DNA from: Ilex aquifolium
Lineage: Eukaryota > Streptophyta > Magnoliopsida > Aquifoliales > Aquifoliaceae
Reading direction: 5' to 3'
Length of the DNA: 64,000 nt
Assembly (NCBI GenBank): GCA_951799425.1
Contig: OX637394.1
Coordinates: forward strand, 38,023,001-38,087,000
The notes under the pieces were generated by a model. That model was not told the origin of the DNA, ran no database searches, and saw only the letters and a program-made list of their open reading frames with translations. Below are positions 47,838 through 58,786 of the stretch, in pieces; the first letter of the stretch is position 1, and every line of letters begins with the position of its first letter. Made by a program: the position numbers and the translations under genes.

Positions 47838-49100
47838 GTAATATGAGTAAATCTCACGCCCATCCCCAAGTTCATCAGAACTTACACGAGAACGTCCCGG
47901 CCCCCGACCTGGATGTTGAGGATCACCCCCCAGCGGTGAACCTCCCTCCACTCAATGAACTAGAAGCCTATCATCGAACCACGCGGTGAACCTCTCTCTA
48001 CTCAATGAACTAGAAGCCTATCATCGAACCACAATGCAACTGATGAAGCAGAACCAGGAGCTGATAGCATGGATACAGGCACATCAGCTTCCTCAGTTCC
48101 CACCAGCATGTCAGGAGCCTCATCCGCCCCCGGCAGAGCACGACGCCCCTCCTCAGGAGCGCCAAGCCCCGCCTAATGGAGTCACAGAGCTCCACGAACA
48201 CAACCATTCTGGGGAGAACCACCATAGGAGATTCTCAGAAGAACACGACAAAGATGAGGCCCACAGTCGGGCCAGAGCCGCCTACTAAGAAGATAGACCT
48301 CACCCCCCGCCTGACGCCACAGATCGCTTGTTGGAGCAGAGACTTTGCGAGCTCCAATATGAGGTGGGCAACATGAAAGAGGCGGTTAAGGGAAAGGCCC
48401 CCAATACTATGGACGCCTTGGTCCAGCAAACCGAATCACCATCCGCCCCCGAGGCCCTCCACTTCCCTCTCCCGCAGAAGTTCCGGATGCCATCGATAGA
48501 AGCGTTTGACGGAACCAAGGACCCGGTCGACCACTTGAATTCCTATAAAAATCAGATGGAACTTCAAGGATACCCAGATCCAATTCGCTGTCAGGCTTTT
48601 GCCATCACCCTTAAGGGATCGGCAATAGCCTGGTTTAACAGACTGCAACCAGCATCGATTTCCTCCTTCAGAGAACTCTCTATACAATTTGTATCCCACT
48701 TTATCGGAGTGAGAATCTACAAGAAGCCGTCCTATCACCTCCTGAGTGTCAAACAAGGGCCCAGGAAATCCCTCTGAAGCTATGTGCAGCGCTTCAACCA
48801 AGAGTGTCTGAAGGTGGAAAGTGTGGACGACAAGTTCACACTGACCACTTTCATGTCCGGGCTCGGAGTACAGTCTAAGGACCTCCTCAAGCCACCATGG
48901 CCGAAGTCTTGGCAAAAGCCAAAAAATACATCAACAGCGAAAAGGCCCTCCGCCTCAAGGGGGCACAACGTCGATGGAAGGAGAAAAGAAAAAGAGGGAC
49001 CGTAGTCCCAGGAAGGAGAGGAAATAAGAGTGATCCCCGAGAAGAGACCGCTCATTGAGAAGAGGAAGAGAGCCTTCTCCTAAGAGGAAGGGCAACGTCT
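47838..49100 (+). pseudogene. Tat gag, frameshifted
   Basis: It starts near 47844 (MSKSHAHPQ) and is thrown out of frame by a 50-bp tandem duplication (47933-47982 and 47983-48032). The gag core is readable at 48475-48775 (MPSIEAFDGTKDPVDHLNSY, then ALKG-like ITLKGSAIAWFNRL), broken by a stop at 48775-48777 and a frameshift near 48880. A basic Lys/Arg tract follows. Confidence 0.8.
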
Positions 49101-49150
49101 AAGACCGCCTGGGACCCCCGCCACAGGAACTGCAGCCCCGATATGCCCCG

Positions 49151-52100
49151 GTGAGGCTCCCACCCTTGGTTACCTCTATTGCACAAGTCCTGTATGAGGT
49201 ACAGAACGAGAGGTTCGTCCGATGGCCACCTCGGATGAAATCTGATCCTAGGAAGAGGGATCCCACGAAATACTGTGAATTCCATAAAGACACCGGCCAT
49301 GAGACAAACGATTGTATCCAGCTCAAGAAGGAAATAGAGTATCTGATCCAAAGGGGTCACCTACATCAGTATGTGGCAGGAGAAGGAAGAGAGCAAGACA
49401 ACCAGAGACGAGGTGCTCGAGCTGCGCCTCAGCCCCCACAACAGCACCAGCAAGCTATAGGCGAGATTCGGGTCATCTCGGGAGGATTCCCTGGAGGGGA
49501 TGAATCTAGCTCGGTGCGAAGGGCGTATGCTAGGAAGGCCCGGTCAAAAGATGTCCTTGAAGTCCAGGTCATCCGAAAGGCACCCCGCCGCGAAGTGGAG
49601 ATCACTTTTCCTGATGCAGATCTCGAAGGATGCCAGCACCTGCATGACGACCCTCTGGTCATAAAGGCAATTATCGCGAACAAAACCATATATCGAGTGC
49701 TGGTCGACAACGGGAGCTCGACAGACATCATTTTCTTGTCGGCATTTAACCAACTCAGAATAGAGAGATCGAGGCTCGAACCCGTGAAAACACATCTTTT
49801 GGGCTTCTCGGGTGAGAGAGTCTTGCTGGTTGGCTCTATCCAACTCGTCTTCACCATAGGAGACCAGCCTTGTCAGGTGACAACCACCGTCCGTTTCTTA
49901 GTGGTGGACGCCCCTTCTACATACAACGTTTTGTTGGGAAGACCGTCTCTCAATTCCATCAAGGCGATACCCTCGGCGTATCATTTGGTGATGAAGTTCC
50001 CCACTGAGAATGGGGTCGACACGGTCAGGGGAGACCAGCGCCTTGGCAGAGAATGTTACGTGGCATCAATGAGGCGGAAGGAGGTAGAGTCAGTCCAACT
50101 GGAGGATTTAGACATGAGAGACGAGTTGGAGACACGACCTACCCCCTCTGAACAGCTGGAGCGAGTACAGTTGGGTGAGGACCCAGAGCACGTGGTCATT
50201 GTTGGCTCCATGCTGCTCCCGCTCATCAAGGAAAATCTTATCTCATTTTTTAGAGAAAACGCTGACGTTTTCGCCTAGAAACAGGAGGATATGGAAGGAA
50301 TAGACCCTGTCGTGATCGTACACAGGCTTAGTGTTGACCCGAGCTGCAAACCCGTGAGACAGAGAGAAGGAGTTTCGCGCCAGATAGACAAAAAGCCATT
50401 AACGAAGAGGTGGCAAAGCTGCTGCGAGCCAAAGCCATCAGGGAGGTAGATTACCCGGCCTGGCTAGCTATCGTTGTGCTCGTGAAGAAAGTAAACGGAA
50501 AATGGCGACTTTGCATCGACTTCACCGACCTGAACCGAGCATGCCCCAAGGATAGTTTCCCGTTGTCCCGGATTGACCTAATAGTCGACGCCACAGCTGG
50601 CCATGAGCTCCTCAGCTTCATGGACGCTTTCTCGGGGTATAACCAGATCAGAATGGACCCAAACGACCAAGAGAAAACTTCGTTTATCACAGAACAGGGG
50701 ATCTTCTGTTATCAGGTTATGCCTTTCGGACTAAAAATACTAGGGCCACCTATCAAAGGTTGGTCAACAGGATGTTCCGTGAAAAGCTCGGCTCGACTAT
50801 GGAAGTATATATAGACGACATGCTCGTAAAGTCCCTCAAAGCCGAAGCCCATATCCAGCACCTCGGGGAATCGTTCGATATAATGCGACAGTACAAGATA
50901 AAGCTAAACCCAGCGAAATGTGCCCTTGGAGTATCGGCAGGGAAGTTCCTGGGATTTATAGTCAACAGCAGGGGTATCGAAGCAAACCCTGAAAAGGTGA
51001 AGGCCTTCCTTGAAATGAAGTCCCCCGCCAGCACTCGGGAAATACAGCGCCTGACCGGAAGAATAGCGGCGCTGAACCGATTTGTTTCATGCTCCACTAA
51101 CAAATGCCAGCCATTCTTCAAGGTCCTGAAGGCAGCCTTTCAATGGGACGAAAAATGTGAGAAGGCTTTCCAAGCCCTCAAGGCCTATTTGGCCTCACCA
51201 CCGATACTGGTAAGCCCTCGAGAAAGAGAAGTCATAACCCTCTACCTAGCCGTGTCTTACTTCTCATTCAGCGCCGCCTTGGTAAAGGACAAGGAGAGAA
51301 TCCAGCAACCAGTTTACTTCTGTGGCAAGGCCCTCAAGGGGGGCGAAGAAAGATACTCAAAGATGGAGAAACTCGTGCTTGCCCTCTTAGTAGCGGCTCG
51401 GAGGTTGAGACCCAATTTTCAAGCGCATACCATCGAGATCCTGACTGACCAGCCGATAAGGCAGGTCCTGCATAAGCCGGAAGCGTCCGGGAGACTAGTG
51501 AAGTGGGCTATGGAGCTTAGCGAGTTCGACATCAAGTTCAAGCTGAGAACCACGATTAAGGGACAAGTGTTAGCTGATTTTCTTGCCGAGTTCACCTCTC
51601 TACTTGAAGAGAGCACGGAGAACCAGGACGATGTCCCCGACGTGCCGACCTGGAAACTGTATGTGGATGGAGCTTCAAACGCCCAAGGAAGCAGGGCCGG
51701 ACTCATCCTGACCTCACCAGAGGGATACGACCTGGAATATGCCTTAAGATTTAACTTTCAAGTGTCAAATAACGAGGCAGAATATGAGGTCCTGATAGCG
51801 GGCTTGAACCTGGCTTTATCAATGGAAGCGCATCAGATCACGATCCATAACGACTCGCAGCTGGTGGTAAGGCAGGTCGAAGAAGAATACGCTGCTAGGG
51901 ACGAGAAAATGGCACTCTATGTGATAAAGGTGCGCAACCTGCTGAGGAAATTTGTCTTGGCTGAGCTAGTCCAAGTACCGCGAGCAGCCAATGCCCGAGC
52001 TGACGCCCTGGCCAAGTTAGCAACCGCCACCGACCACGACCTACCAGGGCAGACACCCGTCGAAATCCTGACCGAGCCTAGCGTACAGCTCGACGAAAAG

Positions 52101-52713
52101 TCGACCCAAGAAAACCAAGCCATGCCAATCGAGGAAAGCAATTCGTGGATGGATCCTATCATGTCCTTCCTACAAGACGGAACGCTCCCTAACGACCTGA
52201 AGGATGCATCGAAGCTGAGGGCCAGAGCAGCAAGATTCACGCTAGTCCAAGGTAACCTATACAAAAGAGGCTTTTATTTTCCATTGATGAAGTGTGTATC
52301 TGGAATGGAGGCAGATTATATCCTAAGAGAAATCCACGAAGGCATGTGCAGGAACCATATTGACACAAAGACCTTGGCAAGCAAGGCACTACGGCAAGGT
52401 TACTTTTTACCAACTATGTCCAAGGATGCCAAGGAAATAGTGAAGAGATGCCAAACCGGCCAAATCTACGGCAACCAGCCACACTGCCCGCTTGAGCTAC
52501 TCACCCCCGTGGTCAGCCCTTGGCCCTTTCAACAGTGGGGATTGGATATCTTGGGGCCCTTACCATTTGGGGTCGGACAATGCAAATTCATCGTGATCGC
52601 GGTGGATTACTTCACCAAGTGGGCTGAAGTCGAGCCTCTAGTTAAGATCACGGCGCAGAAGGTCAAGAACTTTGTCTGGAAGTCTATAATATGTCGTTTC
52701 GATGTCCCTGACT
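49151..52713 (+). pseudogene. Tat protease-RT-RNase H-aRNase H-integrase (truncated)
   Basis: A zinc motif CEFHKDTGHETNDC (near 49280) precedes the protease (VDNGSSTDI near 49705). A TAG at 50276-50278 and a frameshift before 50410 interrupt the link to RT. RT has a one-base frameshift near 50740 and the YIDD site near 50806. RNase H is followed by a second, plant/archaeal-type RNase H (LYVDGASNAQGS near 51660, then NEAEY and NDSQLV), the hallmark of the Tat lineage. Integrase begins with a damaged zinc module (CQTGQ instead of two cysteines) and GLDILGPLP, then is cut off by the Athila LTR after CRFDVPD. Confidence 0.88.
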
Positions 52714-53614
52714 TGATCCGAAATGTGTACACCCAAGTGCAGGCGGTCAAGTTGTAGTAATAATCTGGTTTGAGTCCAGAGTCGAATCCTCAGGGAACTA
52801 TGGTTGGTGTTCTTTGAAGTAAATAGTGAGAAAGACTTGTAATTGGAAATATTATGATTTTGAAGTTGTGGGAAGTTTTGGATAGAATGTAAGATTCTTT
52901 CCAATGGGTATTTTGCTAGACAAAATATAAGATGATTAAATGTAACAAACACTCTTTGGTTCGGGAATCAGAATATGTAGTTGATTATCCGGTGCATTAT
53001 GTTTATGCTTTATAACTCAATTAACTCCCGTGTCAACGGCAAATTAATCGGAAGATAGGAATGAAGTGCAATAATGGTGGACATTGAAAGTTTGTCATGA
53101 AGAGTTAGTTAGGGTACTTGCCTTGAATCAATGGATCTTTCCATGTAGGAGTCATCCATTTATCATAGAAAGATCCGTTGATTATACAAAGTACCTTTAC
53201 TTTGCTAGGTGCATTCAATCACCCAAAAATCAAGTGGAGTATAGAACATTTAAGCATAAAGGTGATACACAAACATAATGTCCGGATTAATCTTTTACAT
53301 ATCTATCATCCCTTCCCAAAGAGTGAATGAGGACTACTCACCCTTCATAGCTATGGTAAAGCTAGAATGATGAATGGTACTCATCCCCAAAAGGTGTTAC
53401 AAAGTAAAATGCTCAAGCACTAAAAGTGAAATGCTTTAAAGTAAAATAGCTAAACAAGGAGCCGATCTTCGACAAAGAATGAGTGAATCACGTTCCACCC
53501 TTCACGGCTTTGGTAAAGCTCTAGAAAAGTGGAAGAGTTTCACTCCTCTAAGGGGAAGAAGGAAGCTCCAACAATGGAAGTAAAAGAAAACAATACTTAA
53601 ATTAAAAGAAAGCA

Positions 53615-53940
53615 ATAAATACTTGGTGTTTAATCCACAACCAAGAGATGATAATACATAAAAGAAAACAACAACTTCTTGGTGTTTAATTCACAACCAA
53701 GATCTAATAAAAAGAAAACAACAACTTCTTGGTGTTTAATCCACAACCAAGATATAATAAAAACATAAAAGAAAACAATAACTTCTTGGTGTTTAATTCA
53801 CAACCAAGATCTAAAACATAAAAGAAAACAATAACTTCTTGGTGTTTAATTCACAACCAAGATCTAAAACATAAAAGAAAACAATAACTTCTTGGTGTTT
53901 AATTCACAACCAAGATCTAATAAAAAGAAAACAATAACTC
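53615..53940 (-). repeat. Tandem repeat, about 50-bp unit, 6 copies
   Basis: The unit (on +) includes AACTTCTTGGTGTTTAATTC and ACAACCAAGATCTAA, then an A-rich link. On - it lies downstream of the TATA box, in the probable R-U5 region. Confidence 0.85.
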
Positions 53941-54097
53941 AAGAAAGTAAATAAAGCAATAATACTTGAAAGATGATTCAAGAAAAAGATTCAAGACCTT
54001 TGGAGTGTTTTCCACTAGGAAGAAATGTTCTTTACAAGAAAAATGAAACAAGAGAAGGATGCCCATTACAAGCCCCCAAGGGGGGTATTTATAGGCA

Positions 54098-54306
54098 TCC
54101 AAATTACAAATATCCTAAAAGATATTTATCCTAAAATATATTTAATTACAAATATCCTAAAAGATATTTATCCTAAAAGATATTTAATTACAAATATCCT
54201 AAAAGATATTTATCCTAAAAGATATTTAATTACAAATATCCTAAAAGATATTTAATTACAAATATCCTAAAAGATATTTATCCTAAAAGATATTTAATTA
54301 CAAATA
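54098..54306 (-). repeat. Tandem repeat, about 42-bp unit, 5 copies, next to the LTR TATA box
   Basis: The unit (on +) is AATTACAAATATCCTAAAAG plus ATATTTATCC, with the AAAGATATTT half-unit sometimes single. On - the array lies immediately upstream of the TATA box, an enhancer-like position. Confidence 0.85.
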
Positions 54307-54575
54307 TCAAGAAGATCTTGATTTACACTTTGATCTCCCTTTGTTTTGAGCTTTAATAATTTACACCCTATGCTTTGATAAGTTGCTCTCCATGCTTTGA
54401 TAATTGGCTCCCGTCGTTTTGACGCATAAAAACCTGAAAAGAACAACATTCAATGCATTATCCTTAATTCACACATTAACCCTAATTAGATTTATTTTGA
54501 CTAGTTTAACTTTATTTAATTACACAATTGACCTTTTAATTTAATTACATTTTGCATTAATTAGGGTTAATCACA

Positions 54576-54585
54576 CCCCCCAACC
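54576..54585 (-). other. Terminal polypurine tract of Athila element 2
   Basis: On - GGTTGGGGGG abuts TGTGATTAACCC. Confidence 0.85.
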
Positions 54586-55376
54586 TAAACATTACTAGTC
54601 CCTAGTAATAAATAACAGCATAACAAAATCACTTTCGTAGATAACACGATTGCATTTAGCATATGCAATAAGCCGTTAAACCCCTAGGTGATTCCTAGTG
54701 GACGAGTTTTGTCTCGTGAAGGTTTTCAGTGAAGCTACCTACAAACTCCATTGTGAAAAAAAATGTGTATATGCATTAGCACCATGATAGTTGAAATTTT
54801 TTTTTTTTTTTTTTAGAACATAGAACACTTCTCTGTCATTGGTACGTAATATACGCAAAAATAAACACTTGTTATATTGGTATTTGAAATTCCCTATGTA
54901 GTAAGAATGATCATTCTAGCAACAAGAATTGTTATATAACAAACACTCCACTTTACTACCTTCCATGGATAGCTTCGATTTCACAAACCTCTCGTAGAAT
55001 GCTCTCAGCAAAAATTCACTCCGATTATAGTGACTTGTCTCTCACGGGGCATGTGATCAGAAGGTGGCCAATCGAAAAATCACATGCACAATTAGGAAGG
55101 AAGTGAAGTTTACGGAAACAAACTAATCATGTTTGGCATAATCTCATGAAAGAATATTGATGCAATTTAAAGAAATACTATTTACCATACCCCAATTTTG
55201 ATTAACAACACACACATGTAACAGACTTGAGATCAATTAGGGCTTTTCATAGGTTGTAGCGTGGCCAGAGGTCAGTGGCTAATGAAATGACGTCAGAGGT
55301 TTTCAAAAGCTATCTTTTCATTCTGTAATGTAGCACACTTCTTTCTAGCTTTTCGACATTTTGCCAAGAAATGATT

Positions 55377-55411
<35 letters not shown>

Positions 55412-56453
55412 CATTGATTCTCCTTATCATCGAAAAGTAATCTCCACAGTTTTCCCATTTCTTTGCATTTCTGTGTCATATTAATTAATAAGAGTGTGCA
55501 AGAAAATTAGATAGCAATGGTGTGTCCAGTATGTTTTCTTGTGGCTTGGTAAATATTTGGGTTTATCAAAGAAGAAATCATACTTTGAGGGCTCAAACAT
55601 GGCTGACTAGGGAAATAATTTTGCAGAAAAAATGGCTAAGGCTCAATATCAAATCAAAGATGGCCTAAAATCCTTTCTCAAGTATGTGAACATGTATGTG
55701 TCGTATGAACAGATTTCTTGGGGATATGTCAACAGATTACCTTAGTTGCGTCAATCAAAGCAAATTTAATGAGATTATTCAAAAATAGAGAATGAAAAAC
55801 CTTACTTGAATAAATGTTAATTATCTCTCAAAAGTATGATAAGGCTCAAAACTTACCATGGTATTCTTTATCATCTCCACTGGTAATGTCAGGTTTTTCA
55901 TGGAATGTCGGTTATATACCGATTCTATTTTTGAGTCTGGTCATTCTTTACCTTAAGAATAACAAATAGCAATATACATTTGACATTTAAGCATAGAGAA
56001 AATACCATTTTTCAAGGAAGTGGTTTTTTTTTTTTTTTTTTTTAGAAAACAAGAAAAATAAAATTCAAAATTATAAACATACTCATTTATCTATGAAAAT
56101 TGAAAGAAGACTAGATGCACCAATTAAACTTGAAAAACTATGGCGTCTCAGGATAAGTCCCTACCCACACTACAGGTTGGCATTTTAGGACATTCCTTAC
56201 TCCGCCCACATACTCATTTATCTATGAGAATTGAAAGAAGATAAAATGCACAAATTGAACTTGGAAATTTATGGCGTCTCAGGATCAAATCCCTACCTAC
56301 ACTGTTAGTTGGTAGTTCGGGACGTTCCTTACTCGGCCCATATTTTTATTTCAACAACCAGACTTTGTACAAAAATATTTTACAAAAGAGTTCAGACCCT
56401 TAACCTTCATTCCAAAACACATTTTTCCACAGCTTTGTTTTTATAGTTAAAAT
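54586..56453 (-). other. Athila element 2 untranslated tract
   Basis: No convincing gene. It has long T runs (54801-54815, 55378-55411, 56026-56043). Two repeat units at about 56090-56205 and 56213-56335 contain text resembling the C-terminal codons of the Cys-rich ORF (see findings). Confidence 0.5.
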
Positions 56454-56858
56454 CTAATCCGAGTCATCGCTTGGATCTATGTCATTATCAGTGACCCTTC
56501 CAACTTCTTGTCGCACATAACTTGTAAGTCCCGGACTGGCATAAGATGGTGTGTCAGGATAATCCTTACTCAGCCCATACACTATCCAGTTTAATCGATC
56601 GGTTGCACGACCCGAAATTGGTTCAGAACACTGATTATGTTTTTTCATATGAAATATCCTGCCACAATGGTAACAAGCACCCAGTCGTTTGGAACGACGA
56701 TGTTTAGCAAAATTGCTTCTGCCACACAATGGTTGTTGTTGTTTCTCTCGGATCTCAATTTTTCTCATATCCCTTGCTTTTCTCATTATCACAGCATGCA
56801 CATCAGATGGGAAAATGCGTAGAACTCCTAGACTAAACCAAAAAAGTTTAGGATCCAT
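56454..56858 (-). CDS. Cys-rich nucleic-acid-binding-like protein, betaflexivirus NABP-type (copy b)
   Basis: The start chosen, ATG at 56856-56858, gives M-D-P-K-LFW as in the other copies; an upstream in-frame ATG at 56879 would add seven residues. The 134-codon product has the hydrophobic N-terminus, DVHAVIMRKARD, the basic block AKHRRSKRLGA, the finger CYHCGRIFHMKKHNQC (C-x2-C-x4-H-x6-C), ISGRATDRLNWI, SKDYPDTPSY and an acidic end DPSDDSD. It is closer to copy a than to copy 1. It lies downstream of the leader-like insert, in the 3' part of the element, with the conserved box at 56883-56919. Known relatives in Betaflexiviridae bind RNA and may block silencing; transfer to this protein is inference. 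Confidence 0.72.
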   Translation of the reverse strand: MDPKLFWFSLGVLRIFPSDVHAVIMRKARDMRKIEIREKQQQPLCGRSNFAKHRRSKRLGACYHCGRIFHMKKHNQCSEPISGRATDRLNWIVYGLSKDYPDTPSYASPGLTSYVRQEVGRVTDNDIDPSDDSD

Positions 56859-56988
56859 GCTTGCTAAGACTAAAGACATTCTATCTGGTTCTTTAACGTC
56901 TGCCAGTCACAAAGACAGTTGAAGCTGCATCCGATGTAATCATGAAATACAGGTACAAATACTAAAAAAAACGCGATCCAAAAAAAAT

Positions 56989-57020
<32 letters not shown>

Positions 57021-57054
57021 CAGATCTAAAACTAAAATTACAAATACGAAACTA

Positions 57055-57375
57055 GAGAAAGTATACCAAAATACAAGCGGAAGGAAGAAGATTTAGGATG
57101 AAACAAACAAATTAACGAAGAAGGAATAAACCCAGAATACATAGGATTGAGGAGGATTATTTGGCAAATTATCAGATCTTACTGTAACAGCAATTACAAC
57201 ATAGTCATTGGAGGGCATAGCAAATTCACAAGGAATCTTATAAAGACAAATAGCCATGAGAATCACAAGCTGTAGATATCAAATTTCAAATATATATATA
57301 AATGAAATTACAAACAAGCAATACTTACAACACTAGCACTAGTGGGCTAGTGGAGATAAGGTTGTAAGGTACAGA
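57055..57375 (-). other. Pararetrovirus leader-derived segment inside Athila element 2
   Basis: On - 57375-57262 matches the viral leader of 22120-22215 (ACTAGCCCACTAGTGCTAGT, then AGTATTGCTTGTTTGTAATT and CTACAGCTTGTGATTCT). 57150-57055 matches 14177-14265 (CCTATG...TGGGTTTATTC...CCTTCCGC...TTTTGGTAT). The orientation is the same for both parts, so this is one leader, including an ORF that copies D-F lack. Confidence 0.7.
57093..57257 (-). CDS. 54-codon leader ORF (pararetrovirus-derived)
   Basis: ATG 57255-57257 to TAA 57093-57095. It begins MAICLYKIPCEF and ends with a hydrophobic stretch SYVFWVYSFFVNLFVSS. The C-terminal 33 residues are conserved in frame at 19001-19102, despite many base differences, and in damaged form at 14153-14220. 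The ORF sits upstream of the PBS, where caulimovirid leaders carry short ORFs. Function unknown; a short membrane-associated peptide is possible. Confidence 0.5.
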   Translation of the reverse strand: MAICLYKIPCEFAMPSNDYVVIAVTVRSDNLPNNPPQSYVFWVYSFFVNLFVSS

Positions 57376-57732
57376 TCTGTTCATCTGCCGAAACCTACAA
57401 ACAAAATACAACAATTACTCAACTCAAGGAATATCTGGGTTTCTCTGGAAACTCCTCATCCTAAGTGTGAGAACACAAAGAGCACCCAGGTACACATACA
57501 AACATATAAGACAAATTATTAAACAAAAGACTGGATCGTCGGCGTATATGGTCATGGATTTACAGGGGGTGAGTTGTTTTTACAGAGAACAGAAAGAACG
57601 ACGACGAAGAAGAAGAGAAGAAAAAGAAAGAGAAGAAGATAAGGGAAAGAGAAAAGGGGGGAACCAACACCGGTGATGGTGGAAGAAAAAGAAAAAGGTG
57701 GAAGGCCTAATAAAGGCATTCCTCAGATTTTT

Positions 57733-57774
<42 letters not shown>

Positions 57775-58144
57775 AGAAAGTGTCGGCAGGAGCTGGCAGG
57801 CAGAAGAAAAGAAAAAAAAGAAGAAGAAAGGCAGTGGGAGGCCCCCCCCCTTTTTTTTTCTAACTTTACTTTCGGCAGTGTCGGCAGGCGCAATAATAGC
57901 AGCAGGCGCAATAATGGTGCATAGTAATAAAAATGAGTAGGGTAAGAGAACACCTCGCACTTGAGCTTTGACTCATGCACCAATATCTGAATCTAGGAAC
58001 AACAAAATTATACAACAAAAGAAAGTGATATGCAAAAGAGTTTGTACAGAACATAAAAAAATAAAATAAAATAAAATAAAATAAAATTTACAGACTCGGA
58101 CCTTCAGCTCTCATTCCCAACCTCAGTACACTTTTTCACAGAGG
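57376..58144 (-). other. Low-complexity spacer between the Cys-rich ORFs
   Basis: It contains purine-rich GAAGAA-type tracts (57600-57670), a T run of about 40 (57730-57768), a C/T run (57842-57860) and (AATAA)n (58055-58085). Frames here are low-complexity artefacts. Confidence 0.5.
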
Positions 58145-58555
58145 TCAATCCGATTCCCCCTCCGTATCTGTGTAAAATGGACAACTAGTAACTCTCCCAA
58201 CTTCCTCTCTCACAAATCGGTTAAGCACAGTACCGGAATAGCATGGCGTATCAGGGTAATCCTTACTCAGCCCATGTTTTATCCAGTTTAATCGATCGGT
58301 TGCGCGACCGGAAATTGGTTCAGAACATTTGTTGTATCTTTTCTCATGAAAGTATCTGCCACACTGTTTACAGGCACCAAGTCGTGTAGCACGACGACGT
58401 TTAGAATAACTGCTTCGGCCACAGAGGGGTTTCGCTTGTTTTTCTTTGATTTCAGCCTTCCTTACTAATCTTGCTTTTCTCATGATCATGGTATGTACAT
58501 CAGATGGAAAAGTACGTAGGACTCCTAGACTAAACCAAAAAAGATTTACATCCAT
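58145..58555 (-). CDS. Cys-rich nucleic-acid-binding-like protein, betaflexivirus NABP-type (copy a)
   Basis: ATG at 58553-58555 (M-D-V-N-LFW) is chosen by alignment with the other copies; an upstream in-frame ATG lies at 58576. The 136-codon product has DVHTMIMRKAR, a basic block (SKRRRATRLGA), the finger CKQCGRYFHEKRYNKC, ISGRATDRLNWI, SKDYPDTPCY and an acidic C-terminus TEGESD. It lies about 640 nt after the pol stop, nearest to where copy 1 sits in element 1. The conserved upstream box is at 58576-58613. Being intact, different from copy b, and beside an intact gag-pol, it may still be expressed. Confidence 0.73.
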   Translation of the reverse strand: MDVNLFWFSLGVLRTFPSDVHTMIMRKARLVRKAEIKEKQAKPLCGRSSYSKRRRATRLGACKQCGRYFHEKRYNKCSEPISGRATDRLNWIKHGLSKDYPDTPCYSGTVLNRFVREEVGRVTSCPFYTDTEGESD

Positions 58556-58770
58556 GATTGATACTCTATGACCCATTATCTGGTTTTTTTACGTCTTCCA
58601 GTCACAAAGACGATCAAAACTGACCCACAGATATTATCATTTATACAAGGTACATAATATGAACAGATACAACAATAAAAACAAAAAAAATTTACAGAAA
58701 ATTTTACGGGTTCAACCTGCGCAGATCAACTACTGTAAACTGCAGATCAACTATTGTAAACTGTAGATCT

Positions 58771-58786
58771 CACCCCCCAACCTAGA
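58771..58786 (-). other. Internal polypurine-tract-like sequence of Athila element 2
   Basis: On - GGTTGGGGGGTGAGA preceded by GGGACAATGTTCAGTCTA lies 410 nt after the pol stop. It resembles the terminal tract at 54576 (GGTTGGGGGG). Confidence 0.45.

Larger units (their letters stand above)
46977..52713 (+). mobile_element. Tat-lineage Ty3/gypsy element, 3' end removed by Athila insertion
   Basis: It comprises the 5' LTR (46977-47755), PBS, decayed gag, protease, RT, two RNase H domains and the start of integrase, then stops at 52713 where Athila element 2 inserted (its 3' LTR begins here on the + strand as TGATCC). G+C is visibly higher than in the neighbours. The remainder should lie beyond the right edge of the window. 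Confidence 0.88.
52714..54575 (-). repeat. 3' LTR of Athila element 2
   Basis: 1862 bp. On - it begins TGTGATTAACCC and ends TTTCGGATCA, both matching the LTR of element 1 with divergence. A TATA box CCTATAAATACCCC lies at about 54083-54096 (-). Confidence 0.88.

Noticed and set aside
57580..57960. Long frames on both strands around 57470-57980
   Set aside because: They consist of purine or pyrimidine runs and poly-T (Phe/Lys/Arg/Leu strings), so openness reflects composition.
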